A stretch of 6,932 bases of DNA from Clostridia bacterium (GTDB taxonomy: Bacteria; Bacillota; Clostridia; Oscillospirales; Butyricicoccaceae): positions 1-6,932 of the forward strand of contig JAFYOK010000158.1 of the NCBI GenBank assembly GCA_017560175.1, given 5' to 3'. Positions within the stretch are counted from its first letter, which is position 1, and the number at the start of each line of letters is the position of its first letter. The translations under genes and the position numbers were made by a program. Below are positions 1 through 5,683 of this stretch, one piece after another. Below the pieces are notes generated by a model, which saw only the letters and a list, made by a program, of their open reading frames with translations, was not told the DNA's origin and ran no database searches.

Positions 1-270
1 ATTTCCGGTGGACAAAGCGTGGTCTTATACAGCCATAGGCAGCGAAAGTCGGAGGGGCAGTATTTTGGCGAAATATTGGCGCGTTTTAGGGCAAGAGAAG
101 TATTAAGAGATAAGCGCGTGTATGCAATTACATTTTCCAAAGGCACAGTACGGGATTATTTTATGATTGCGGCAAATGAAGACCATGGAGAACGAATGAG
201 AAAAGCGATCACCAATATGGAAAATGGACTTTGGGGTAAGTTGGATGTGTGCAGGATCAGTATTCGTTAA
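1..270 (+). CDS. Unrecognised protein, C-terminal part only (cut by window edge)
   Basis: The frame is open from the first base (I-S-G-G-Q-S-V...) and ends at a TAA at 268-270, giving 89 visible residues. A GTG at position 19 could serve as a start, with a weak GGTGGA about 6 bases upstream. Because the frame continues upstream without a stop, I read this as the tail of a longer gene. The visible part is basic, with Arg/Lys-rich stretches (around REVLRDKR), a segment AITFSKGTVRDYF and the ending CRISIR. There is no membrane segment, no signal peptide and no motif I can assign. The bases are more AT-rich than in the genes downstream, which could mean a different origin. No clear terminator follows before the next promoter. 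I do not recognise the family and give no function. Confidence 0.5.
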   Translation: MSGGQSVVLYSHRQRKSEGQYFGEILARFRAREVLRDKRVYAITFSKGTVRDYFMIAANEDHGERMRKAITNMENGLWGKLDVCRISIR

Positions 271-319
271 TTTCAATGTTTCCTTGAATTAAACGGTAAA
301 AATTAGATGATGGTGATAG

Positions 320-348
320 TTGCCAAATATTCTGAATGGTGCTATACT
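320..348 (+). promoter_or_regulatory. Sigma-A-type promoter for the flavoprotein gene
   Basis: A -35 box TTGCCA (320-325) is separated by exactly 17 bases from a -10 box TATACT (343-348). Both are close to the TTGACA/TATAAT consensus. The predicted transcript would start near 355 and have a leader of about 40 bases before the ATG at 397. The surrounding sequence is AT-rich. Confidence 0.72.
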
Positions 349-396
349 GCAGTTGAAGTGATAACGCACTAAAACAAAAGACTGGGAGGCAAAGAT

Positions 397-789
397 ATGA
401 AAAAAGTTTATGAGTTTCTGAAAAATGCCGGTACTTATTATCTGGCGACCGTAGAAGGCGACCAGCCCCGTGTCCGTCCCTTTGGTACAGCTCATGTATT
501 TGAGGACAAGCTCTATATCCAGACAGGCAAGATCAAGCCGGTCTCCAAGCAGCTGGCCATCAACCCCAAGTGTGAGATCTGTGCCTTCAAGGATGGCGTA
601 TGGCTGCGTGTTGCCGCCGAACTGGTGGACGATGAGCGTGTCGAAGCCAAGAAGTCTATGCTGGATGCTTACCCCAGCCTGCGTAACCGCTATGACGAGA
701 ACGATGGCAATACCCAGGTGCTCTATCTGAAGAATGCCGTTGCCACCTTCAGTTCCTTCACCGGAGAACCCGAAGTCGTTGAGTTTTAA
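397..789 (+). CDS. Pyridoxamine 5'-phosphate oxidase-like (FMN-binding split barrel) protein
   Basis: This 130-residue protein has the pattern of small single-domain pyridoxamine-phosphate-oxidase-like flavoproteins. It opens with a helix (MKKVYEFLKNAG), then a strand YYLATV and the motif PRVRPFG at about residues 24-30. In this fold the R-x-R-P type motif helps bind the flavin phosphate. A second strand LYIQTGKIKPVSKQL and the segment NPKCEICAF follow. Members bind FMN (some bind F420 or heme) and are cytosolic; many are uncharacterised reductases, and some relatives are annotated as NimA-like nitroimidazole reductases. The length suits the family. The start is supported by GGGAGG at 384-389, seven bases before the ATG. 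It has its own promoter and terminator, so it is probably transcribed alone. The substrate cannot be told from sequence, and this is not the biosynthetic PdxH, which is longer. Confidence 0.87.
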   Translation: MKKVYEFLKNAGTYYLATVEGDQPRVRPFGTAHVFEDKLYIQTGKIKPVSKQLAINPKCEICAFKDGVWLRVAAELVDDERVEAKKSMLDAYPSLRNRYDENDGNTQVLYLKNAVATFSSFTGEPEVVEF

Positions 790-803
790 AATTGCATAAA
801 GCC

Positions 804-838
804 AAATCTCCCGTCAGGTTTCTGTCGGGAGATTTTTT
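804..838 (+). terminator. Intrinsic terminator of the flavoprotein gene
   Basis: A perfect 10-base-pair stem AAATCTCCCG (804-813) / CGGGAGATTT (826-835) is capped by a short inner CAG/CTG stem with a GTTT loop. It runs into a T tract (833-838). It begins 14 bases after the stop codon, which separates this gene from the operon that follows. Confidence 0.9.
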
Positions 839-859
839 CTGTACCTTGCGGCATAACTC

Positions 860-868
860 TGTTATAAT
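860..868 (+). promoter_or_regulatory. Extended -10 promoter of the LRR-VWA-MoxR operon
   Basis: A consensus TATAAT (863-868) is preceded by TG plus one base (860-862), forming an extended -10 element. No good -35 box lies 16-18 bases upstream; the sequence there is TGTACC-like and overlaps the end of the upstream terminator. This is expected where the TG element compensates. Transcription would start near 875, leaving a leader of about 27 bases. Confidence 0.7.
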
Positions 869-888
869 GACAAAAGATGATACAAAAA

Positions 889-894
889 GGGGAG
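889..894 (+). promoter_or_regulatory. Ribosome binding site fixing the LRR gene start
   Basis: GGGGAG lies seven bases before the ATG at 902 but only one base before an in-frame GTG at 896. The spacing therefore selects ATG 902 as the start. Confidence 0.7.
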
Positions 895-901
895 AGTGCC
901 C

Positions 902-1873
902 ATGGAGAAGATTTATGGCATCAGCAACTGGAAACTGACCGTTCGGCGGGCAGAGGATCATGTCGAGATCCTGCGCGCCGTGACCTGTGATGCCCAAGCT
1001 GTTTTGCCCGATATGCTTTTTGATCTTCCGATCACCATTCTGGGAGACCATGCGCTGGCCCCGACGGCCAAGCCCATCGAGGGAGAAGAAGTGCTCATCG
1101 TCAGCGGCAGGGAAGGCGAATGGAACAACCGTAACCTGCGTGAACTGACCCTGCCTATCGGACTTCGTGAAGTACAGGCCTATGCCTTTTACGGATGCCG
1201 TGCTCTGCATACGTTTCGTCTGCATGACGGCATCAATCGTTGGGGCATCGATTGCTTTATGAACTGTCACCAGCTGCGTCAGCTGCATCTGACCCGTATC
1301 GGAGAAGCGCAGAGTGAGGCGCTGGCCTTTATCTGCGGAGCAATTTCGGAAGAGATGGATGTTGTCATCCATGAGATCGATGGCACCGAGACCCGTCTGG
1401 TCTTCCCCGATTATGTAGAAGACTACGAGGAGAATATCCCCAACCACAGTTTCGATTTCCGCATCACCGGTGGCGGATATCCCTACCATCATACATTCCC
1501 CAAAAAGCAGCTGATCCTGCGTACCTACGATGAGCACTGGCCGCAGTATCTGCGTAAGCAGTATGAAGAAGAGACGGCGCTGCGCCTGGCCTATACCCGT
1601 CTGCGCTGGCCCAGTGGCCTGGAGGCTTTTGCCGAAAAGCAGTATACCGATTACCTCAGCGCCCATGCGGAAGATGCCATCCTGTGGCAGCTGTCGCAGA
1701 AGGATGCCGCAGGTCTGACCTTGCTGCTGGACAAGCTCAAGCCCAATGCCGATATCCTGCACAACGCCTGCGAACAGGCGCGCCGTGAGGGCAATACCGA
1801 AGCCCTGGCGCTGCTGCTGGAGCGGCAGGGAAAGAGCCGTCCCCGCGGTTTCGACCGCTCCTTTGACCTTTGA
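902..1873 (+). CDS. Cytosolic leucine-rich-repeat (LRR_5/BspA-like) protein with C-terminal helical repeats
   Basis: This 323-residue protein is the first gene of the operon. Residues ~79-130 form BspA-like LRR_5 repeats, seen as the recurring pattern L-x-x-L-x-L-P...AF-x-x-C-x-x-L (AYAFYGCRALHTFRL, then DCFMNCHQLRQLHL). The N-terminal ~75 residues contain further strands that may be a degenerate repeat. Residues ~252-309 are helical and resemble an ankyrin-like hairpin pair (DAAGLTLLLDKLKPNADIL, then EGNTEALALLLERQ). There is no signal peptide, transmembrane segment or cell-wall anchor, unlike many BspA-type LRR proteins, so it is probably cytosolic. Such repeats bind proteins and have no catalytic role. 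The next gene starts 22 bases after the stop, so the two are very likely co-transcribed. I infer an adaptor, client or regulatory role with the downstream ATPase/VWA pair; the domain call is firmer than the role. Confidence 0.8.
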   Translation: MEKIYGISNWKLTVRRAEDHVEILRAVTCDAQAVLPDMLFDLPITILGDHALAPTAKPIEGEEVLIVSGREGEWNNRNLRELTLPIGLREVQAYAFYGCRALHTFRLHDGINRWGIDCFMNCHQLRQLHLTRIGEAQSEALAFICGAISEEMDVVIHEIDGTETRLVFPDYVEDYEENIPNHSFDFRITGGGYPYHHTFPKKQLILRTYDEHWPQYLRKQYEEETALRLAYTRLRWPSGLEAFAEKQYTDYLSAHAEDAILWQLSQKDAAGLTLLLDKLKPNADILHNACEQARREGNTEALALLLERQGKSRPRGFDRSFDL

Positions 1874-1895
1874 TTTCTAAGAACGGAGGCATGAG

Positions 1896-3254
1896 ATGTC
1901 CGAACAGAAAAACTTAGCACAGATCGGGTTGGAGATCCTGCAGGCCTCCCGAAATGAATTATATATGAATCTGCCCTATCTGGATGTGGTGCTCTGCGGA
2001 TTGGAGTTCCTGCCGGCAGAGGGCAAGACGTTAAGCGTTGCCACCGATGGTGTTGCGCTGTATTTTGACGGCAACTATCTGGCCGAGCGCTATCTGCGTG
2101 GCCGCACCCTTTGCAACCGCATTTATCTCCATGTTCTGCTTCATTGTATGCTGCGTCATCTGGCCAAGAAGAAGGGGCGTGTTCCCGAACTATGGGATCT
2201 GGCCTGCGATATTGCGGTAGAGAGTATTCTGGATGACCTGCGTTATGCCTGCATCGAGACCGGCTATTCACCGGCACGGCAGAAAATGTATGGCGAGCTG
2301 CGCAGCGAGATGAAGGTGCTGACCGCCGAAGCCATTTATCTTTATCTGCTGCGGCAGGATTATGACGAATATCAGATCGCCCGTCTGCAGCGCACCTTCC
2401 TGGTGGACGATCACGGCCTCTGGGATATGCCCGAACGGGAGAATGACGACCGCAGCGAGCAGCAGGATGATGACTGGAAAGATCGTTCGGAAAAGACCCG
2501 TACCGCCATGGAGACCGTATTGGCAGGACAGGCCATGGGTGGCGAAGCCGTGTTGGAGCAGATCAAGGTCGCCGTTCGGGAAGATGTCGATTACCGTGCC
2601 TTCCTGCGGCGGTTTGCCGTCCCAAGAGAGGTGCTAGCTGTCGACGGCGATGCTTTCGATTATACTTATTACACCTATGGCCTGAGGGTCTTTGGCAATA
2701 TGCCGCTGGTGGAATATCCCGAAACCAAGGAAGAAAAGCGCATTGAGGATTTTGTCATTGCTATCGATACCTCCATGTCGACCAATGGCGAACTGGTACG
2801 GCAGTTTCTGGAATGTACCTATGCTATCCTGCGTTCGACAGAAACCTTTACCCGCAAGGTCAATATCTATATCCTTCAGTGTGATGATCAGGTGCGCAAA
2901 GAGACAGCTATTCATGATCTGGAGGAGCTGCGAAAGTATATGGACGAGTTTGACCTGGTGGGCGGCAGCGCCACCGACTTCCGTCCTGTATTCCAGCGTG
3001 TGTCGGAGCTGCAGGCGGCCGGTGCCTTTACCAGCCTGCGCGGCCTGATCTATTTCACCGACGGCATGGGTACTTATCCCCAGAAGCGACCCCCTTATGA
3101 TGCGGCATTCGTCCTGCTGGAAGAGCCGCCCATGATGTTTAAATCGCCCCCCTGGGCCATCCGTCTGGTACTGGATGCCCTTTCTCTCGAGCGGACGGCC
3201 AAGGAGCTTGACCTTTCCCTCGATTCCGATCTTGAAGAACTTCCCCAATTATAA
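1896..3254 (+). CDS. Metallopeptidase-like / VWA-like domain protein (DUF2201 family)
   Basis: This 452-residue protein has two parts. The N-terminal ~170 residues match the putative metallopeptidase domain often fused to VWA-like DUF2201. They carry His79, His83 and His88 in HVLLHCMLRH, then DLACDIAVE. The glutamate of a classical HExxH is replaced (H-V-L-L-H), so peptidase activity is doubtful. An acidic linker follows at about residues 177-205. The C-terminal VWA-like domain has a complete metal-ion-dependent adhesion site: Asp291-x-Ser293-x-Ser295 (AIDTSMST), Thr360 (GGSATDF) and Asp389 (YFTDGMG). VWA domains bind partners through a bound divalent metal, and in MoxR systems they pair with the ATPase. 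The start has CGGAGG at 1884-1889, six bases upstream. The MoxR gene follows after 11 bases, which supports a functional pair. No signal peptide is seen, so it is cytosolic. Confidence 0.88.
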   Translation: MSEQKNLAQIGLEILQASRNELYMNLPYLDVVLCGLEFLPAEGKTLSVATDGVALYFDGNYLAERYLRGRTLCNRIYLHVLLHCMLRHLAKKKGRVPELWDLACDIAVESILDDLRYACIETGYSPARQKMYGELRSEMKVLTAEAIYLYLLRQDYDEYQIARLQRTFLVDDHGLWDMPERENDDRSEQQDDDWKDRSEKTRTAMETVLAGQAMGGEAVLEQIKVAVREDVDYRAFLRRFAVPREVLAVDGDAFDYTYYTYGLRVFGNMPLVEYPETKEEKRIEDFVIAIDTSMSTNGELVRQFLECTYAILRSTETFTRKVNIYILQCDDQVRKETAIHDLEELRKYMDEFDLVGGSATDFRPVFQRVSELQAAGAFTSLRGLIYFTDGMGTYPQKRPPYDAAFVLLEEPPMMFKSPPWAIRLVLDALSLERTAKELDLSLDSDLEELPQL

Positions 3255-3265
3255 GAGGTGCCAAT

Positions 3266-4780
3266 ATGAATATCAAACAGGCAAAACAGGAGATCCAGAA
3301 CACCCTTCGTGCTTACCTCACCAAGGATGAACTGGGCAACTATCTCATCCCCACCATCCGTCAGCGTCCCGTCCTGCTGATGGGCCCTCCGGGTATCGGC
3401 AAGACCCAGATCATGGCGCAGATCGCCGCCGAGACCGGTGTTGGTCTGGTGGCCTATACCATCACCCATCATACCCGTCAGAGTGCCATCGGTCTGCCCT
3501 TTATCGAGCATTACAACTATGATGGCAAGGATTATGCCATTACAGAATACACCATGAGTGAGATCCTGGCTTCGGTCTACGCGCTGATGGAAAAGACCGG
3601 CATCCGCGAAGGTATCCTCTTCCTGGACGAGATCAACTGCGTTTCGGAGACTCTGGCACCCATGATGCTGCAGTTCCTGCAGTGCAAGACCTTTGGCAAC
3701 CAGGTGCTGCCCGAAGGCTGGCTGATCGTCGCCGCAGGCAATCCGCCCGAATACAACAAGTCGGTCCGTGACTTTGACGTCGTTACCCTCGACCGTGTCA
3801 AGCGCATCGATGTACAGGATGACTTTGCCGTATGGAAGGAATATGCCCGCCGCAGAGGTGTCCATGGTGCGGTTGTTTCCTATCTGGATATCAAGAAGGA
3901 GAACTTCTACTGCATCGAGGCTACCGTTGACGGCCTGCAGTTTGCCACCGCCCGCGGCTGGGAAGACCTGAGCGAACTGATCATCGCTTATGAAAAGCTG
4001 GGTCTGCGTGTCGATCGTGAAGTTGTCGGCCAGTATATTCAGCTGCCTCGCATCGCAAAGGACTTTGCCAACTATCTGGAGCTTTATTATAAGTATCAGC
4101 GTATCTATCATGTGGAAGATATTCTGCAGGGTACATGGCAGTCGATCACAAAGAATGAGCTCAAAGCAGCTCCCTTTGATGAAAAACTGTCGGTCATGGG
4201 GCTTGTGCTTTCCCGTCTGTCGGAAGAGGCCAAGCGTCTGCGTCTGCAGGATGAGCTGACCGTCACCCTCCACAGCACCCTCAAGGAACTGAAGGTACAG
4301 GGCGAGCAGGTCGGATTCCGTCAGGCGCTGGAGATGCTCATCGAGCAGCGCCAGGCTGCTATGAAAATGGCCGGAGATGCAGGCCATCTGGAAAAGGATG
4401 CACGTGACCGCATGATGCGTGAGCTCAAGGTGCTGAACGATTACCGCAGCCGCATCGTCGATGGCGATCTGGCCGATGATATGGTCTTTGATGCCATCCG
4501 TCAGTGGTTTGGCGGCGAAGTCGAATTGCGCAGCTCGTTGGCTGAAAAGACATCTTCCATGTTTGACAATGCCTTCCGATTCCTGGAAGAGACCTTCCTG
4601 CAGGGTCAGGAGCTGGTCATGTTCGTTACCGAAGTGACCGCCGGTTATGATACCTCATGGTTTGTCGAAAATTTCGGCTGTGATGCCTATTTCCGTCACA
4701 ATCGTGAACTCTTCTTTGATGTCACACAGAAGCGTATCCACGAAAGTATTGCTGCCGCCCGTGCGGTTGAAAATCTATAA
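3266..4780 (+). CDS. MoxR-type AAA+ ATPase with long C-terminal extension
   Basis: This 504-residue ATPase shows Walker A GPPGIGKT (residues 40-47), Walker B ILFLDE (Asp121, Glu122), a sensor-1 Asn159 in AAGNPPEYN, and LDRVKR (176-180), where an arginine finger may sit. The segment THHTRQSAIGLP after Walker A is typical of this clostridial MoxR subgroup and may include a substrate-contacting loop. MoxR proteins are hexameric remodelling ATPases, often assembling or activating protein complexes together with a VWA protein. The AAA+ core covers about the first 230-250 residues. The rest is helical, with a charged Glu/Lys/Arg-rich stretch at about 319-397, longer than a plain MoxR lid. The start has AGAGGTG a few bases upstream and lies 11 bases after the VWA gene. 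It is the last gene of the operon and is followed by a terminator. The client is unknown. Confidence 0.9.
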   Translation: MNIKQAKQEIQNTLRAYLTKDELGNYLIPTIRQRPVLLMGPPGIGKTQIMAQIAAETGVGLVAYTITHHTRQSAIGLPFIEHYNYDGKDYAITEYTMSEILASVYALMEKTGIREGILFLDEINCVSETLAPMMLQFLQCKTFGNQVLPEGWLIVAAGNPPEYNKSVRDFDVVTLDRVKRIDVQDDFAVWKEYARRRGVHGAVVSYLDIKKENFYCIEATVDGLQFATARGWEDLSELIIAYEKLGLRVDREVVGQYIQLPRIAKDFANYLELYYKYQRIYHVEDILQGTWQSITKNELKAAPFDEKLSVMGLVLSRLSEEAKRLRLQDELTVTLHSTLKELKVQGEQVGFRQALEMLIEQRQAAMKMAGDAGHLEKDARDRMMRELKVLNDYRSRIVDGDLADDMVFDAIRQWFGGEVELRSSLAEKTSSMFDNAFRFLEETFLQGQELVMFVTEVTAGYDTSWFVENFGCDAYFRHNRELFFDVTQKRIHESIAAARAVENL

Positions 4781-4788
4781 ACATATTG

Positions 4789-4834
4789 ATCCCCTCCTCC
4801 GTGCAGAAAGGCCGAAGGAGGGGATTTTCTTTTA
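4789..4834 (+). terminator. Intrinsic terminator of the operon, in the gap shared with convergent sigK
   Basis: A perfect 10-base-pair stem ATCCCCTCCT (4789-4798) / AGGAGGGGAT (4816-4825) is followed on the plus strand by TTTTCTTTTATTC. It sits nine bases after the MoxR stop. The minus-strand sigK gene ends at 4832, so the same hairpin lies directly after its stop too. Read leftward, the sequence after the stem (ATCAATATGTTTATAG as its complement) is only a weak T tract. Termination is therefore strong for the operon and possible but weaker for sigK. Confidence 0.85.
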
Positions 4835-5527
4835 TTCTTCAAATACCGCACGTAATTTGCTCAGGGCTTTCTTTTCCAAGCGGGAGACATAGGATCGGCT
4901 GATGCCTTTCTGGTCGGCGATTTCCCGTTGGGTGAGGGGCTGGCGGCCATAGAGACCGTAGCGCAGGATGATGATCTCCCGTTCCCGTTCGTCCAGATGG
5001 GAGAAGATATACTGATAGATGCGGTGGCAGCTGTCGGATACTTCTACGGCTTCTAATCCGGCATCTTCGATGCTGATGACGTCCATGAGGGAGAGGGCCG
5101 CACCGTCCTCGCCCTGGTCGATGGGATCGGAGAGGGAGACTTCCCCCTGGTGTTTACGGATGGAGCGGAGGTACATGAGGATCTCGTTTTCAATGCAGCG
5201 GGCAGCATAGGTGGCCAGTCTTGCGCCCTTGGTGGGATGGAAAGTGCAGACACCTTTGATGAGGCCAATGGTGCCGATGGACACCAGATCGTCATAGTCA
5301 TCCCGTGCGGCATAGTATTTTTTGACGATATGGGAGACCAGGCGGAGATTGTGTTCCACCAGTTTGTTGCGTGCTTCCAGATCTCCTTCGGCGGTGCGGG
5401 CCAGGCAGAGGGCTTCCTCTTCGGCCGAAAGGGGACGGGGGAAAGCGCCGCCGCTTTGGGAAGTCTTGAGGATAAGAAAGGCTCCGCCCGAAAGGGTCTG
5501 GAGAAGCCAGGGAAAAAACATGGGCAT
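4832..5527 (-). CDS. sigK: Sporulation RNA polymerase sigma factor, SigK type, with pro-sequence
   Basis: This 231-residue sigma-70-family protein closely resembles the late mother-cell sporulation factor SigK. Region 2 contains NKLVEHNLRLVSHIVKKYY (54-72), DDLVSIGTIGLIKG (79-92) and LATYAARCIENEI (104-116); region 2.4 reads the -10 element. Region 4 carries DEREREIIILRYGL (179-192) and the -35-binding helix-turn-helix TQREIADQKGISRSYVSRLE (199-218). The first ~27 residues are hydrophobic (FFPWLL, AFLIL) and end before GGAFPRPLS, aligning in length and sequence with the Bacillus subtilis pro-SigK leader before NNAFPQPLS. In B. subtilis that leader is cut by the membrane protease SpoIVFB. The gene is continuous, with no skin-like insertion. 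Start choice: ATG 5527 is only 3 bases from AAAGGGG, while ATG 5521 (two codons shorter) is 9 bases away and equally plausible. A continuing upstream open frame antisense to the phosphodiesterase gene is not coding. Confidence 0.9.
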   Translation of the reverse strand: MPMFFPWLLQTLSGGAFLILKTSQSGGAFPRPLSAEEEALCLARTAEGDLEARNKLVEHNLRLVSHIVKKYYAARDDYDDLVSIGTIGLIKGVCTFHPTKGARLATYAARCIENEILMYLRSIRKHQGEVSLSDPIDQGEDGAALSLMDVISIEDAGLEAVEVSDSCHRIYQYIFSHLDEREREIIILRYGLYGRQPLTQREIADQKGISRSYVSRLEKKALSKLRAVFEE

Positions 5528-5530
5528 ACG

Positions 5531-5537
5531 CCCCTTT
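5531..5537 (-). promoter_or_regulatory. Ribosome binding site of sigK, ambiguous between two ATGs
   Basis: On the minus strand AAAGGGG lies 3 bases before the first ATG (5527-5525) and 9 bases before the second (5521-5519). The second has the more usual spacing, so the protein may begin MFFPWLL rather than MPMFFPWLL. Confidence 0.45.
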
Positions 5538-5552
5538 CTGTTGTATTCCCTA

Positions 5553-5579
5553 AAGGATATGCAGACGGGGCAAGTCCGT
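5553..5579 (-). promoter_or_regulatory. Possible sporulation-type (SigK-like) promoter of sigK
   Basis: On the minus strand, gCATATCCTT (-10, CATA at 5561-5558) matches the known B. subtilis SigK -10 pattern CATAnnnTA except for its last base. An AC (5579-5578) lies 16 bases upstream; the published pattern has AC about 17 bases away. The predicted start near 5547 leaves a leader of about 20 bases with the ribosome binding site in place. I see no good sigma-A promoter for sigK in this gap. The motif is short and could occur by chance. Confidence 0.22.
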
Positions 5580-5612
5580 ATTTTGCAAAGATGGCTTTTT
5601 TCGCTTTTGCAG

Positions 5613-5641
5613 TTCACAACAGAGGAAAGAAGTGGTATGAT
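5613..5641 (+). promoter_or_regulatory. Sigma-A-type promoter of the glycerophosphodiesterase gene
   Basis: TTCACA (5613-5618, one mismatch from TTGACA) is followed after 17 bases by TATGAT (5636-5641). TGG just before the -10 box adds an extended -10 element. Transcription would start near 5648, about 36 bases before the ATG at 5684. Confidence 0.75.
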
Positions 5642-5670
5642 GAAACTATAAAAACAGCAGCTCCCTGCGA

Positions 5671-5676
5671 AAGGAG
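5671..5676 (+). promoter_or_regulatory. Ribosome binding site fixing the glycerophosphodiesterase start
   Basis: AAGGAG is one base from an in-frame ATG at 5678 but seven bases from the ATG at 5684. The later ATG (protein start MKKLLK) is therefore preferred over MKMKKLLK. Confidence 0.7.
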
Positions 5677-5683
5677 AATGAAA

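Noticed and set aside
269..290. Weak AT hairpin AATTTCAA / TTGAATT after the first gene
   Set aside because: The stem is short, A/T only and needs a bulge, and no T tract follows. It is not a believable terminator.
846..868. TTGCGG as a -35 box for the operon promoter
   Set aside because: It lies only 11 bases from TATAAT, far short of 16-18. The extended -10 TG element explains the promoter better.
758..1762. A 334-residue minus-strand open frame opposite the LRR gene
   Set aside because: It would read through the plus-strand terminator and promoter, and the plus-strand protein has clear LRR motifs. The frame is explained by codon bias.
3095..4387. A 430-residue minus-strand open frame opposite the VWA and MoxR genes
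   Set aside because: It is a shadow of strongly coding plus-strand sequence with complete Walker and MIDAS motifs. It has no convincing start signal or recognisable domain.
5150..5683. In-frame extension of the phosphodiesterase upstream, antisense to sigK
   Set aside because: The promoter at 5613-5641 and AAGGAG at 5671-5676 place the start at 5684. The extra residues are the complement of sigK and resemble no domain.
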